Below are positions 45,873-55,396 of a stretch of DNA of 64,000 bases, one piece after another. Under the pieces are notes generated by a model that was not told where the DNA came from, ran no database searches, and worked only from the letters and a program-made list of their open reading frames with translations. Made by a program: the position numbers and the translations under genes. The first letter of the stretch is position 1; every line of letters starts with the position of its first letter. The stretch spans positions 1-64,000 of the forward strand of contig JAQUQR010000004.1 in NCBI GenBank assembly GCA_028715985.1, in the 5' to 3' direction. Origin of the DNA: Methanocellales archaeon. GTDB taxonomy: Archaea; Halobacteriota; UBA148.

Positions 45873-46091
45873 ATGAACACCATAATATGTGATTTATTGA
45901 TTATGTTAGGAACTCTTTTCTTAGGTGCACCTACTTTATTAGGTTCTTGCTATCCAAGATTGGTATGTCTATTAGCGAATAAATTTACTTTTCTATTCAA
46001 GGCATGCGATCCCTTTTCAAAAGTTAAAAGATGGTTTACTTTTGGGGGTTTATTTTTAATTGCTATTGGTTTTTTCTGTCGTTTTCTGTGA
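45873..46091 (+). CDS. Small membrane protein
   Basis: 72 residues with two hydrophobic segments (about 5-25 and 52-70). A TATA-like aaatatttaaagc (45839-45850) and short leader precede it, which supports expression. No family is recognised. Confidence 0.45.
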   Translation: MNTIICDLLIMLGTLFLGAPTLLGSCYPRLVCLLANKFTFLFKACDPFSKVKRWFTFGGLFLIAIGFFCRFL

Positions 46092-46212
46092 AATGGATGA
46101 TCTGTCATTTTTTGCTTACAAAAAAGATTATTGAATCCGAACTTTGTATCAGACTCACCAATCATTCCTTTATAACTTTTGTAAACAAAACCCTATACAA
46201 AAGAAAAATCTT

Positions 46213-46947
46213 TCACTCATCCCCCAGAACTCTCTCAAACAACCACCCATAATCCTGCGGCTTGGTCAGAAACTCCAGCAGCGCCGGATCCTCCCTTATC
46301 AATCCGTACATTTCCCTGTTTTTCCTCAGCCCGACCTCTGAGAAGTTTGTAGGCTCCAGAAACCGTAGCTCTGGCACATTTCCGTAATTTTCATTTTTTA
46401 CGAATCCGATAACCAACTCAAAGTAGGCAGCCCCGCCCTTTTCTTTTATTGGCTCATAGATGGATGAAAAATCGCGGGCAACCCAGTTGCACATTCGAAG
46501 CTCTTTGTTGGAGGGATTTATGGTCACATGGCCATAATCGGGCGGTATGATCACCTTATCCCCTCTTTCAGCCTTTATCAGCACGACGTCCCTGACATCA
46601 TCATTTTGGCACTTTTGCAACAGATAATGCGCCTCACCATTAAGCACTTCATAGACCTCTACATAGGACAGTTTTGCATCTGGCAAAGGGGGATGATAAT
46701 GTCCGATTGTTTTCACATACTCCACGCCTAAAACACGTGGTGGGATTATAGTGATATCATATCTCAGGTGATTTTTTTTTATGATCTCCCCATCCCTTCT
46801 GCTCAGGGACAGGTCTCTATACATATAATACAGGTCAAGATTTCCAGCGCTCTTCAACCATCTTTTATCGTAGATGACTTCTTTCATGTCATCTACTCGC
46901 CTTACGCTTGGCTCTGCTATCCTGCCTCCAAACTCTAAGCTTACCAT
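46213..46947 (-). CDS. pgiA: Glucose-6-phosphate isomerase, archaeal cupin type
   Basis: 244 residues. Cupin metal motif GHYHPP (with Glu further on in VEVYEVLNGEAHYLLQ) and the conserved LEFGGRIAEPSVRRVDDM start and GHVTINPSN segment fit the archaeal PGI family, unrelated to bacterial PGI. It interconverts glucose-6-phosphate and fructose-6-phosphate with a bound metal ion. Stands alone. Confidence 0.93.
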   Translation of the reverse strand: MVSLEFGGRIAEPSVRRVDDMKEVIYDKRWLKSAGNLDLYYMYRDLSLSRRDGEIIKKNHLRYDITIIPPRVLGVEYVKTIGHYHPPLPDAKLSYVEVYEVLNGEAHYLLQKCQNDDVRDVVLIKAERGDKVIIPPDYGHVTINPSNKELRMCNWVARDFSSIYEPIKEKGGAAYFELVIGFVKNENYGNVPELRFLEPTNFSEVGLRKNREMYGLIREDPALLEFLTKPQDYGWLFERVLGDE

Positions 46948-47093
46948 GTTATATAAACTGAAATGGCACTGTAGAAAAATCTTTCCTCTTAAGTATCTGA
47001 TGGGGATAAAACATTGCTTAACTCACAGATAATTAATATTATGTATGGTGTTGTAAGATGATATAAACAAATCAAGACCTGTGGACTTGGTAC

Positions 47094-47693
47094 ATGGACC
47101 TGATAAAACTATCTAAACGGAAAGAGTATTTTGTCGAGAAGTCAGAGTATGCTTGGTTAACTCTCGCTAAGTTCTTCGCTCCATTCGGCATAGCAGGCAT
47201 TGTTGCCCTGTTGATCATCTGGACTGATTCTTTTGAATTTGGTGGTGTAGTTCTAAGCTATTTCTTTCCGCCTACATCCCTGTTGGGTAGGCTATGGGCG
47301 ATACCCTTCGGTTTGAGATTGGGCCTAAGCCTATGGGAAGCCATGATTGCAGTCGTATTCGTAGATTTAATTACTAGCCTTTTTATGGTGTTGAACTTTG
47401 ATATAGCCCTAAAAATTCCCTTTCTGGGCAAGCTGATCTCGAAAGCAGAGAGACAAGGGCGAGAGTATTTGAAAAAATATCCTTTTATCAGTAGATTAGC
47501 CTTTTTAGGTATCGCACTTTTCATAGCGCTTCCCTTCAATGGAACCAATGCCGTGATAGGGTCTATTATCGGCAGGATCATTGGTATGAAGCCATGGTAT
47601 GCGTGGTCAGCAGTAGCGATGGGCTCGGTTTTAGGATGTTTACTTGTCGCAATTCCTGTTTATGGCGCATACCTTGCCATCCCCGGCTCATAG
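47094..47693 (+). CDS. Small multidrug-export family membrane protein (COG2426)
   Basis: 199 residues with five to six membrane helices; [22 protein letters not shown] and the preceding [11 protein letters not shown] are typical of the small multi-drug export protein family. Function in transport is assigned by family only. The stop overlaps the end of the tfb gene on the other strand by six bases. Confidence 0.8.
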   Translation: MDLIKLSKRKEYFVEKSEYAWLTLAKFFAPFGIAGIVALLIIWTDSFEFGGVVLSYFFPPTSLLGRLWAIPFGLRLGLSLWEAMIAVVFVDLITSLFMVLNFDIALKIPFLGKLISKAERQGREYLKKYPFISRLAFLGIALFIALPFNGTNAVIGSIIGRIIGMKPWYAWSAVAMGSVLGCLLVAIPVYGAYLAIPGS

Positions 47694-48683
47694 GATGATC
47701 TCAATGCCAAGCTCCTCTGCTAACTCCTTGTATCTGTTTCTTATCGTGACTTCAGTAACGCCTGCCACATCTGCTACTTCTCTTTGCGTCCTTCTTTCTC
47801 CGCTAAGAAGGGATGCGATGTAGATAGCTGCTGCTGCAACACCTGTCGGCCCTCTTCCTGAGGTCAGCTCTTTCTCTCCTGCCTGTCTTAGGATCTCGAC
47901 TGCCTTGGATTGTACCTCCCCCTTCAGATTTAGACCTGATGCGAATCTTGGAACATAATCTATGGGGGAGGTCGGCATGAGAGTAAGTCCAAGCTCCCTT
48001 GATATGAATCTGTAAGTGCGCCCGATCTCCTTTCTTCCAACTCGTGAGAACTCTGATATTTCGTCCAATGTTCTGGGCACGTTGCATTGTCTACAGGCTG
48101 CATATAATGAGGCTGCTGAAACTCCCTCAATGCTGCGACCTCTGATCAGATTTTGGTCTACTGCCCTCCTGTAAACAACTGCAGCAGCCTCTCGAACATC
48201 TCTGGAAAGTCCCAAGGCTGATGCGAGCCTATCCAATTCTGATAACGCAAAAGCTAAGTTACGCTCTGTTGCGTTGCTCACTCTTATTCTGCGTTGCCAC
48301 TTTCTCAGTCTATACAACTGGGCTCTACTCCTCGATGATAACGACTTACCGTATGAATCTCTGTTTCTCCAGTCGATCATCGTGCTCAGCCCTTTGTCAT
48401 GTATGGTGTAGGTCATCGGTGCTCCTACTCTGGAACGCTTCATTCGTTGATCGTAATCGAAGGCTCGCCATTCAGGTCCCATATCTATGAAGTCCTCTTC
48501 GATGACGAGACCACATTCTTCACAGATTAGCTCGGCTCTCTCATAATCATGCACAAGTTGAGTGCTTCCGCATTCCGGGCATTCCGTCTTGGTTTCCTCG
48601 TATTCGCCCAGACCCTTGCGTCCTTTTTTTATTTCATTCGACCTTTTGGTCTCTTCCATTTGTTCATCTTGTAAAGCGTACAT
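47688..48683 (-). CDS. tfb: Transcription initiation factor B
   Basis: 331 residues. N-terminal zinc ribbon [22 protein letters not shown]-reader/linker [21 protein letters not shown], then two cyclin-like repeats, the second ending [16 protein letters not shown]. It recruits RNA polymerase to TBP-bound promoters. The upstream gap holds two TATA-like elements, one a perfect 18-base palindrome atctttatatataaagat (48746-48763). Confidence 0.97.
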   Translation of the reverse strand: MYALQDEQMEETKRSNEIKKGRKGLGEYEETKTECPECGSTQLVHDYERAELICEECGLVIEEDFIDMGPEWRAFDYDQRMKRSRVGAPMTYTIHDKGLSTMIDWRNRDSYGKSLSSRSRAQLYRLRKWQRRIRVSNATERNLAFALSELDRLASALGLSRDVREAAAVVYRRAVDQNLIRGRSIEGVSAASLYAACRQCNVPRTLDEISEFSRVGRKEIGRTYRFISRELGLTLMPTSPIDYVPRFASGLNLKGEVQSKAVEILRQAGEKELTSGRGPTGVAAAAIYIASLLSGERRTQREVADVAGVTEVTIRNRYKELAEELGIEIIL

Positions 48684-48775
48684 AGCTTCATCTCTCAGTG
48701 AATACCTACCAAAAATCTTTTCGGAATCATTATATATGAGGTATGATCTTTATATATAAAGATTTCGTAATAGAT

Positions 48776-49429
48776 TTAACCTATAATCCTTTCTAATAAT
48801 TTTCTGGAGTTGGCGCTGACCACTCTATCGGCATCTTCTTTATCTAGGCCTGCACCTCTGGCGACATCTATTGCCCTCTCCTTTGTTACAAGGTCTTCTG
48901 GACCATGCGCATCTGTGGAAACTATTAATGTTGCAGACGTTTCCTTAGCAATCTTTGCAACATGGCCATTGGTTAGGGCATGTACATTACGAGAAGTTAT
49001 CTCCAGATAGACGCCATTATTACTGGCTGTTTCCGCATCCTCGATTGAGATGAATCCAGGGTGAGCTAAAATATCCACGCCTTCTAGGCGTACAGTGGCA
49101 CTGTTGGTTCCCAGAATGACAGGCTCCGCAATCGTTTCTCCGTGAACTACTATCACTTCTGAGCCAAGTTGTTTCGCCTTGTTGACCAGCTTTTCTATCT
49201 TATTTGGAGGTATATGTGTCAGCTCAACTCCCACTAGCACATGAACATTCAGCTCTTTTTCGAGATATTTCGCTTGCTTCAAATTTTTTAATACGAACTC
49301 TATGTTCGTGAAATCCACATGGTCAGTCAGTCCGATGGCGGTATATCCGCGAACTGTTGCTCTCCGAACTAACTCGCTGGGTATCAGCTCTCCGTCACTA
49401 AAAAGGGTATGTGTATGCAAATCTATCAT
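48776..49429 (-). CDS. PHP-family phosphoesterase (histidinol-phosphatase-like)
   Basis: About 217 residues from ATG 49429 (MIDLHTHTLFSDGEL); a start 57 bases upstream would add unconserved sequence. PHP metal ligands are seen in DLHTHTLFSDGE, GLTDHVDF, GVELTHIP, VVHGET, ILAHPGFI and STDAHGPED. It likely hydrolyses a phosphate ester; histidinol phosphate is one known substrate in the family. The window's hisG is 13 kb away, so the pathway is not proven. Confidence 0.85.
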   Translation of the reverse strand: MIDLHTHTLFSDGELIPSELVRRATVRGYTAIGLTDHVDFTNIEFVLKNLKQAKYLEKELNVHVLVGVELTHIPPNKIEKLVNKAKQLGSEVIVVHGETIAEPVILGTNSATVRLEGVDILAHPGFISIEDAETASNNGVYLEITSRNVHALTNGHVAKIAKETSATLIVSTDAHGPEDLVTKERAIDVARGAGLDKEDADRVVSANSRKLLERIIG

Positions 49430-49657
49430 GATATCACATAAGCCAAATGGGATGGGCAGGCGATGGGATTCCTGGCGCAATGCCAATCAGATTTCCCAAT
49501 TTGTCACACTTTGATAGTGTAGCAGGTGATGTGGACTTACATGCTACCCATCCCAATCCATACTTGAACTTCATATGATTTTAATCTTTTGCATCTCTCC
49601 TGCACCGCACCGAAAGTTTGTATTATTAAAAGGGATATGTATTCGTGTCGTGATGTG

Positions 49658-49996
49658 ATGACCCAAGCAAAAATCATTTGCCATCGTTTTCTGAGCTTGG
49701 AGAGCCTGTATGGAAAAGGCCTCAGAAATATCAGAAAAACTCTTGGATTAACCCAAAAGGAGCTTGCAGCCCTTACAGGGATCTGTTGCTCAAGCATCTC
49801 CAACATAGAAAACGATAGACAAGATCCTACTGTGAAGACCATGATACGGGTGAGAGATGCACTGCTAGGTTACATTGATAGCAATGCTGTTCCCTGCGTA
49901 GCATCCGATGACATGGTGGTTATGACCATCGGATTGCTGCGTAGTGAAAGTGTTGCATCAAGGGGAGCGAGGAATAAAAAGTTATCTGAGTTTTAA
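49658..49996 (+). CDS. XRE-family helix-turn-helix regulator
   Basis: 112 residues from ATG 49658. The helix-turn-helix reads LRNIRKTLGLTQKELAALTGI, CSSISNIENDRQDPTVKTMIRV, a standard XRE/Cro fold. A C-terminal 40 residues has CVASDDMVVMTIGLL. TATA-like attattaaaag (49620-49630) lies about 30 bases before this start; earlier in-frame starts would fall in front of it. Target unknown. Converges on srp19. Confidence 0.82.
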   Translation: MTQAKIICHRFLSLESLYGKGLRNIRKTLGLTQKELAALTGICCSSISNIENDRQDPTVKTMIRVRDALLGYIDSNAVPCVASDDMVVMTIGLLRSESVASRGARNKKLSEF

Positions 49997-50000
49997 TTTA

Positions 50001-50288
50001 TTAGTTCACTCTCCATTTTTTAATGTTATCCGCTATCTTCCTCGCGATTGAGGATTTTGACCCTTTATCGTCGACGAGCACTCTTCCTCTGAATTCCCAC
50101 CAAGATCTTGGATATGCTTTATCCGGCTCCATTTCTGGATTGAGACCTAACATTTCGGCAGACCTTTTAATTTCATCTAGTTCCGGCGATTGGACGGAGT
50201 CTTTTTTTGAAATAATTCTACCTTGGCCTTTGGACTTGGTCCCATCGATGTTAGCGGGCCAGATGATCCGTTTTCCCTTATTTTTCAT
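50001..50288 (-). CDS. srp19: Signal recognition particle 19-kDa protein
   Basis: 95 residues. IIWPANIDGTKSKGQGRIISK and YPRSWWEFRGRVLVDD are family hallmarks. SRP19 binds 7S RNA and helps load SRP54 for membrane targeting. The length is normal for archaea. No 7S RNA gene was recognised nearby. Confidence 0.95.
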   Translation of the reverse strand: MKNKGKRIIWPANIDGTKSKGQGRIISKKDSVQSPELDEIKRSAEMLGLNPEMEPDKAYPRSWWEFRGRVLVDDKGSKSSIARKIADNIKKWRVN

Positions 50289-50961
50289 ACATAACTATGG
50301 CGTTTATCCACCATAATAAGCGTTTGGTCAAGATAAAGATCGTTTTGATGGCTATTCGATGCAAGCCATTTTAAAGTACCATGACATAAGAAAATGAGAT
50401 CTGAGGATAAATTTTAGTTACCACTTCTATCAACATACGTAGATATATTGATTGCGAGCTAGACGGGAGTTGAATTTGGTGATTTTGATCAAGAGCCTCC
50501 AATGATGAATGGAATGCTGGTAAAAGGGCATACCTAAAAATGTCATCTTCTGTTCTGACTGGTCACAAAAGGCTTTATCCTGGGTTTGACAACACCCTAC
50601 AGCATTTTTCGAACACTTCGATGAAAAATATGAATAAAGTCCAGAGTTGATGTCGATAATGCTGGGTAGAATTGCAGGCTTTGGTCTATAAGCGTGTTGT
50701 GTGGGTATTTGTTAACATTTATATGTTAGATATGGTGAAAGCTCTTATGTTGAAAAGCTCCATCAGAGCAGACTTAGAACCGAACACGGTCATAATCCCC
50801 TATGCTCGGACTTCTGGACAGAAGAGGCACACTAATATATAGTTAGTGACTTCGCCTCCTCAGTGAGTCTCAGATTTCCGGCGATCTGATATCACGTTAA
50901 GTAGAACTATTTGGACCAAGTATGCAGGGGAGAAATAAAAAGAGAGAAGTAAAAGTAATAA
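50289..50961. other. Intergenic stretch with possible structured RNA
   Basis: 673 bases without a gene. From about 50741 several short stems can be drawn: GCTCT/AGAGC (50741-50745/50765-50769), CTTCT/AGAAG (50811-50824), GAGGC/GCCTC (50824-50828/50854-50858) and CAGAT/ATCTG (50870-50888). A TATA-like atttatatg (50717-50725) precedes them. This could be a small RNA, but the stems are short. The rest shows nothing. Confidence 0.3.
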
Positions 50962-51684
50962 ATGGGATACAAATTGTCAGAAATTAAGGTGTTCATCGAT
51001 CATAGGGAAGGCAATAGGGTGATTGATTTTGTAAAGCAGATATGCGAGTTAGAGATAGTGCAGCTTCCAATCGGAGACATCTTGATAGTTGGCGTTGACG
51101 GTGCCGTTGTAATCGAGCGGAAAACTTCCGCAGACTTCGTGAACTCTGTCAGATCGAACAGGCTTTGGGAGCAGCTTCTCAGATTCCTGAAAATCGATGA
51201 AATCTGGGGGTATGAGATCAAACGTCGCATACTTGTGATACAGGGAGATTTCGAAAACTATCTGGATTTTATCCCGCCGATGTATCCCAAGAGGGCATTA
51301 CAGGCATTTTGGTCGAGCATGATGGGTGCTCAGCTTGAGACACTATTCGTCTATGACACCCCTTTATTGGTTGTGGAGAATGATGAGGCTTTTTATGCCT
51401 TTTTGAAGACGGTGGTGGAAAGGGAGGAGGATGGTAAGAACGTTAAAATACCAGAATCAAGATGGTATCGGAAGAGAAAGAGAATTGATCTGCCTGTAAA
51501 GGATAGTAGGTGCTTTCTGTTGGCTGGATTACCCTTGATCGGGGACTCTCTGGCTAAGCGTCTCTTGGATCATTTCCACTCGATTGTGAATATCGTAAAT
51601 GCATCTCAAGAGGAGTTGCAAGAGGTACATGGAATTGGGAAGAAAAAGGCAGCTCAGATATACGAAATATTTCACTCACAGTGA
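50962..51684 (+). CDS. ERCC4/XPF-family nuclease with helix-hairpin-helix
   Basis: 240 residues. The nuclease core reads VFIDHREGNRVIDFVKQ, QLPIGDILI and VVIERKTSADFVNSVRSNRLWEQL, giving the GDx(n)ERKxxxD active site. The C-terminal tandem helix-hairpin-helix (LLAGLPLIGDSLAKRLLDHF, VHGIGKKKAAQIYEIF) binds branched DNA. It lacks the helicase part of Hef, so it is the short archaeal XPF form that cuts flaps and forks. The PCNA-binding motif is not evident. Confidence 0.92.
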   Translation: MGYKLSEIKVFIDHREGNRVIDFVKQICELEIVQLPIGDILIVGVDGAVVIERKTSADFVNSVRSNRLWEQLLRFLKIDEIWGYEIKRRILVIQGDFENYLDFIPPMYPKRALQAFWSSMMGAQLETLFVYDTPLLVVENDEAFYAFLKTVVEREEDGKNVKIPESRWYRKRKRIDLPVKDSRCFLLAGLPLIGDSLAKRLLDHFHSIVNIVNASQEELQEVHGIGKKKAAQIYEIFHSQ

Positions 51685-51885
51685 TTTTATTATATCCTGA
51701 TCGTTTTTATGATGGGATGGAAGGGAGTTTATAACGATAAGATAAAAAAGTAAGATTTTGCATCCTTTTGATGCTTGCGGACAGAAAATGTTGGCTGAGA
51801 GTTAGAGAGAACGTCAAGATTAAGAGCGGGCCCTTTGAAAGGAACTTGGAATGGACAGATAGGGGCTGGTTATGCGGTGGCTTAT

Positions 51886-52413
51886 ATGGGGAAAAAAAGA
51901 GAGTTTAAATACCTTAGAGGGCAGTCAGAGGCAAAAAAAGAAATATTGAAAACGATCTTATTATTCCTGATTCTCTGTTTCATCCTAAACTTCGCTTATT
52001 TCTTCTTTTTCGAAGAGCAAATACCCCAAAGGTCTTTTACTGCTTCCTTGGTTGCTTTTTTACTGAACTTATTTGGGTTACCTGCCAAATCAAATGGAAC
52101 TTTTGTTCTGATGAATGATGTTTCAATCGACGTAATTGGTGAGTGCACTGGGATTTTTTCCATCATCGTTTATTGTTCGGTCATATTTGCATATCCAACG
52201 GATTTAAGGAAAAAAGCAATAGGAATGGTTGGCATCCCAATATTATATGGAATTACGTTGGTCAGGTTAGTCTCCACTGCGTTGGTTGGTATTTTTATGC
52301 CTTCTTTGCTTGATTTCTTTCATGCTTATCTCTGGCAGGTTTTCCTAATAGTCTTCGTTGTTCTTCTCTTTCTAATCTGGCGAGATAGGGTGGTAGAGGT
52401 GCCAAAGGAGTGA
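51886..52413 (+). CDS. Archaeosortase/exosortase family transpeptidase
   Basis: 175 residues from ATG 51886. Five or six membrane helices and the family triad: Cys in GECTGIFSIIVY (Cys87), Arg in GITLVRLVST (Arg127), His in FFHAYLWQVF (His146). Archaeosortases cut C-terminal sorting tails such as PGF-CTERM and attach the protein to lipid. It is shorter than classical ArtA and paired with a second membrane protein, so it may belong to an XrtH-like subtype; whether it processes the S-layer proteins of this window is inference. Confidence 0.85.
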   Translation: MGKKREFKYLRGQSEAKKEILKTILLFLILCFILNFAYFFFFEEQIPQRSFTASLVAFLLNLFGLPAKSNGTFVLMNDVSIDVIGECTGIFSIIVYCSVIFAYPTDLRKKAIGMVGIPILYGITLVRLVSTALVGIFMPSLLDFFHAYLWQVFLIVFVVLLFLIWRDRVVEVPKE

Positions 52414-53168
52414 ATTCACAAATGTTCTTTAAAATAATTCGGCGGAGCATATCCTCAGTCACCTCTTTTTGTAAAAGTTTTAAGCAGGGCAGATTTCCGC
52501 TTCATAAACCAAAGAAAAGTGGCAGTGGTAAATATCTCCCTTTCCTGATTAAATTCCTCGTTTTGTCCACTGTTCTTTATATCCTATGGATGCCATTTGC
52601 TTCAGCTTATTTCTCGTTGATATTAAGGATAACAGCCGCATATTTTGAAATTGTTGGAATTGAGATATCTTCAAACCCCTCTCAGGATTTCATCTATTCT
52701 CAAGGAATCAGAAGTTGCATTCCCCCTTTTGTCGCTTTGATGTTGGCAACTAATCTTTGTTTGGAAAAGAAGGCTTTACCAAGGACCAATACGCCAAAGA
52801 TTTTTAGTAGAGCTTACCGCTTATATCTTCCATCAAAGATTTTTCTAAAAGGGGTGATTATTGGCATTCTCATACTTTTTATATTTCATGTGATATTGCA
52901 AATCTCTTATGTTTATCTCTTGCTCCCGCCCAAGGGTGAGCTTTACTCCATATTCGTTATTTTCCTATCAGGGACCTTCAGGGTTGCATTACCCTTTTTG
53001 CTCTGGCTCGCTCTCATGTACAAGCAGTTGTTCCCTGGAAAAGGGGCAGATAAAAATGTTTATCTTTGTCCTTTCTGCGGTGTAGAGAAGATTGGCATCC
53101 TTGACCATATCAAAGATGCCCACGGAGAAGAAGCACTTAAAAGCGAGGAAGTCAGGAAATTAATTTAG
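52410..53168 (+). CDS. Archaeosortase-associated membrane protein with C2H2-like zinc finger
   Basis: 252 residues; GTG 52410 overlaps the archaeosortase stop (GTGA), ATG 52422 is the alternative. Four membrane helices, then a cytosolic tail with CPFCGVEKIGILDHIKDAH, a C2H2-type zinc finger. Coupled genes of this kind accompany exosortase H-type enzymes. The finger is unusual for such a partner and could link the enzyme to nucleic acid or protein. No other family is recognised. Confidence 0.7.
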   Translation: MNSQMFFKIIRRSISSVTSFCKSFKQGRFPLHKPKKSGSGKYLPFLIKFLVLSTVLYILWMPFASAYFSLILRITAAYFEIVGIEISSNPSQDFIYSQGIRSCIPPFVALMLATNLCLEKKALPRTNTPKIFSRAYRLYLPSKIFLKGVIIGILILFIFHVILQISYVYLLLPPKGELYSIFVIFLSGTFRVALPFLLWLALMYKQLFPGKGADKNVYLCPFCGVEKIGILDHIKDAHGEEALKSEEVRKLI

Positions 53169-53355
53169 AAAAATTATCGGGTCAACTCAAAGTATCTATT
53201 TATCTATTCTGCTCATCATTGCTATGCTATTTATTCTGCTTATGCAACTCTCAAAAACGGCGCAGGTATTCCTGTTTTTTTATAGACATAGGGGGCGATC
53301 TACTGAAACTTACTGAAACATTCACAGGAAATGTTGGTGAAAAAGCCTCTCTTTT

Positions 53356-54918
53356 TCAACCTTTTTGATGGAAATCGTCCTGCTTGTACCCTGTGATGTC
53401 TTTGGAAATCACTGTTACTGCAATTATGTTGCCTGTTTTTGGATCTTTAACAGGACTAAAAGTTTGGAGGAAGCATTTACCGTTTCGGTGGCTCCTGTGT
53501 TCATGATTGATGGACTTGCCTGTTTTGAATACTTCTTCCACGGCCTTAACCGTCGTTGATGCTGCAGGATGGATTTCGCCATAACTCTTACCAATGACTT
53601 GATCTCTTGGCACGCCAAGCCTTGACAGATACCTATTGTTCGCGAGGATAAACCTGCAATTTCTATCTAACAAATATATATTATCGTCGGTAGACTCCAC
53701 TAAGTAGCGATACTTCTCCTCACTTTCTTTAAGTGTCTTCTCCGCCTGTTTGCGCTCGGTGATGTCCCGGACTATCGCCAAAATTTGGGCAGGATGCCCA
53801 TCAGGTTCACGTAGGAAACTAAAATTACCCTCAACTGTAACTATAGACCCATCCTTACGACATAAATCCAGCTCCAGCTTACGCGACCTGTTCGGGTCCT
53901 TTTGATCCCTATTTTCTATTTCAAGTTCTTCTGCAAGAGCATTCACGGCACGCTCATACGAGGCAGGTGTAAATACTTCTTCCATAGTGTTGGCCATAGC
54001 TTCCTCAACACTGTAGCCCAGCAGGCGGGTAACAGAAGGACTGACATAGGTGAGACGCATGTCCAAATCCACGGTCCAAATAACGTCTGAAGCGTTCTCG
54101 GCTAGCAGACGGTAGCTCCTCTCACTCTCGCTTAACGCCTCTTCCGCATGCTTGCGATCGGTGATATCTCGAACTACACTTATAGCCTCTGTAACGACTC
54201 CCGATTGGTCTCTGATGGGTGAGATTTTTGCGTCGTACCATGACCTCCTACCTTTTATTTCTAAGGCATAACTAAATTGCTGGGTCTCGCCCGAGATCTC
54301 AATTTGCTTCATAGCGGATTGCAGTAATTGAGAGACCTCTGGTGGAAGCAAATCTTTGAAATTTTTTCCAAGAAATTCGCTTGGAGGGACATATAAATCC
54401 CGTTCACGTGAAGGTTGGTAATAGTTCCTAAAAGTGCCATCCATACCAATGACGAAAACCAAATCATCCATTGAGCTAACCAAGGAGCGAATGTATTGCT
54501 CGCTCTTTTGAAGTGCCTTCATCGATTCCTTTACCTTATCGCTTAGCCCTTTAATAAGCTCACAGTAGATCAGGTCATAAGTTGCAAGTCTTTTCACTAA
54601 ATCTGGAATCTTTTTCTTTCTCTCCTCCATGAATTCGCTTACGACAGAAAAATGCAAATCAAGCAGTCTCTCAGGACCAAAGCTCTGTTCCATGCACATT
54701 CGGACCAACTTTGAAAGCTCATATAGAGAATACCCATCTCCATTTTCAATGTAAGCGGAGAATATGTCCTTGTACTGCTGGATGAGCTTGTCATCTATTG
54801 TGGGCCCATCACTTTGATTTATGATAGTGCCGTCAGTTTGATTCTTTGTCATTTCATACCCATCCTTTTGTCTTTCTAGCCTTTTAATTTTGGTCGTGTT
54901 TTTGGTCTTATCACTCAA
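53356..54918 (-). CDS. Multi-PAS protein without kinase domain
   Basis: 520 residues. The N-terminal part (residues 40-110, LIQQYKDIFSAYIENGDGYSLYELSKL) resembles the RsbU-N helical domain, followed by three PAS domains (about 145-255, 270-385, 400-510), each ending in an RDITDRK-type linker. No histidine-kinase or output domain follows: the frame stops soon after the third PAS. It could be a sensor acting through protein contacts, or a kinase gene that lost its 3' part. No partner gene is next to it. Confidence 0.8.
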   Translation of the reverse strand: MSDKTKNTTKIKRLERQKDGYEMTKNQTDGTIINQSDGPTIDDKLIQQYKDIFSAYIENGDGYSLYELSKLVRMCMEQSFGPERLLDLHFSVVSEFMEERKKKIPDLVKRLATYDLIYCELIKGLSDKVKESMKALQKSEQYIRSLVSSMDDLVFVIGMDGTFRNYYQPSRERDLYVPPSEFLGKNFKDLLPPEVSQLLQSAMKQIEISGETQQFSYALEIKGRRSWYDAKISPIRDQSGVVTEAISVVRDITDRKHAEEALSESERSYRLLAENASDVIWTVDLDMRLTYVSPSVTRLLGYSVEEAMANTMEEVFTPASYERAVNALAEELEIENRDQKDPNRSRKLELDLCRKDGSIVTVEGNFSFLREPDGHPAQILAIVRDITERKQAEKTLKESEEKYRYLVESTDDNIYLLDRNCRFILANNRYLSRLGVPRDQVIGKSYGEIHPAASTTVKAVEEVFKTGKSINHEHRSHRNGKCFLQTFSPVKDPKTGNIIAVTVISKDITGYKQDDFHQKG

Positions 54919-55155
54919 TTACTACCATCAAATATCATCATCAGACTGGCTATATATTAGACTATTTGTCATTATTGTTTTAACTATTTGTCATTATTAT
55001 TTTACATTTACTTATTCTTTGGAACAACAAACTATGGGTGATTTTTTGACATCGATTTTCGCAGAACTTCTTCTTACATAATTGTGGCAGCATAGTTATC
55101 GGCTTGATCGCCATTTACATAGCATTTAATACCTCTTTCTTGATTTTAGAAAATG

Positions 55156-55233
55156 TGTGTAAAGAGTATATTGTGTAAAGAGTATATGATTATTTAAACC
55201 TTATGTGAAGAGTATGTGATTATTTAAACCTTA
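55156..55233 (+). repeat. Tandem 30-32-bp repeat, two and a half copies
   Basis: Units: partial 55156-55170, full 55172-55203 and 55204-55233, each reading tgtg(ta)aagagtatatgat and then tatttaaacctta. The AT-rich core tatttaaacc is a possible TATA element. Located between the PAS gene and tRNA-Arg(GCG). Confidence 0.75.
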
Positions 55234-55312
55234 AAATGTAAGGGTTAAGCAGAAGGAATCTTTTGAACACTGCTAAATAGTGTTATCCATACCATAACAT
55301 AACTTTCCAATA

Positions 55313-55396
55313 TGCCCCAGCTGGGATTTGAACCCAGGTCTTAGGCTCTCTGCAGATTACCGCAGGCCCAAAGGATATCCCCTACCCTACTGGGGC
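55313..55396 (-). tRNA. tRNA-Arg (anticodon GCG) with 12-base intron
   Basis: Reading the minus strand: acceptor GCCCCAG pairs with CTGGGGC, discriminator A; T-arm CTGGGTTCAAATCCCAG. The anticodon stem TGGGC/GCCTA carries an enlarged loop. It forms a textbook bulge-helix-bulge: CTGC pairs with GCAG, bulges GGT and AGA. Cutting after the second base of each removes taatctgcagag (plus-strand 55348-55359) at position 37/38 and leaves anticodon GCG. The 5' 15 bases overlap the end of leuB, whose TAG stop lies inside the tRNA D-arm. Confidence 0.85.

Noticed and set aside
50770-50800. 5S-rRNA-like string ccgaacacgg
   Set aside because: Only this ten-base match is present; the rest of the 5S structure and its closing stem are absent.
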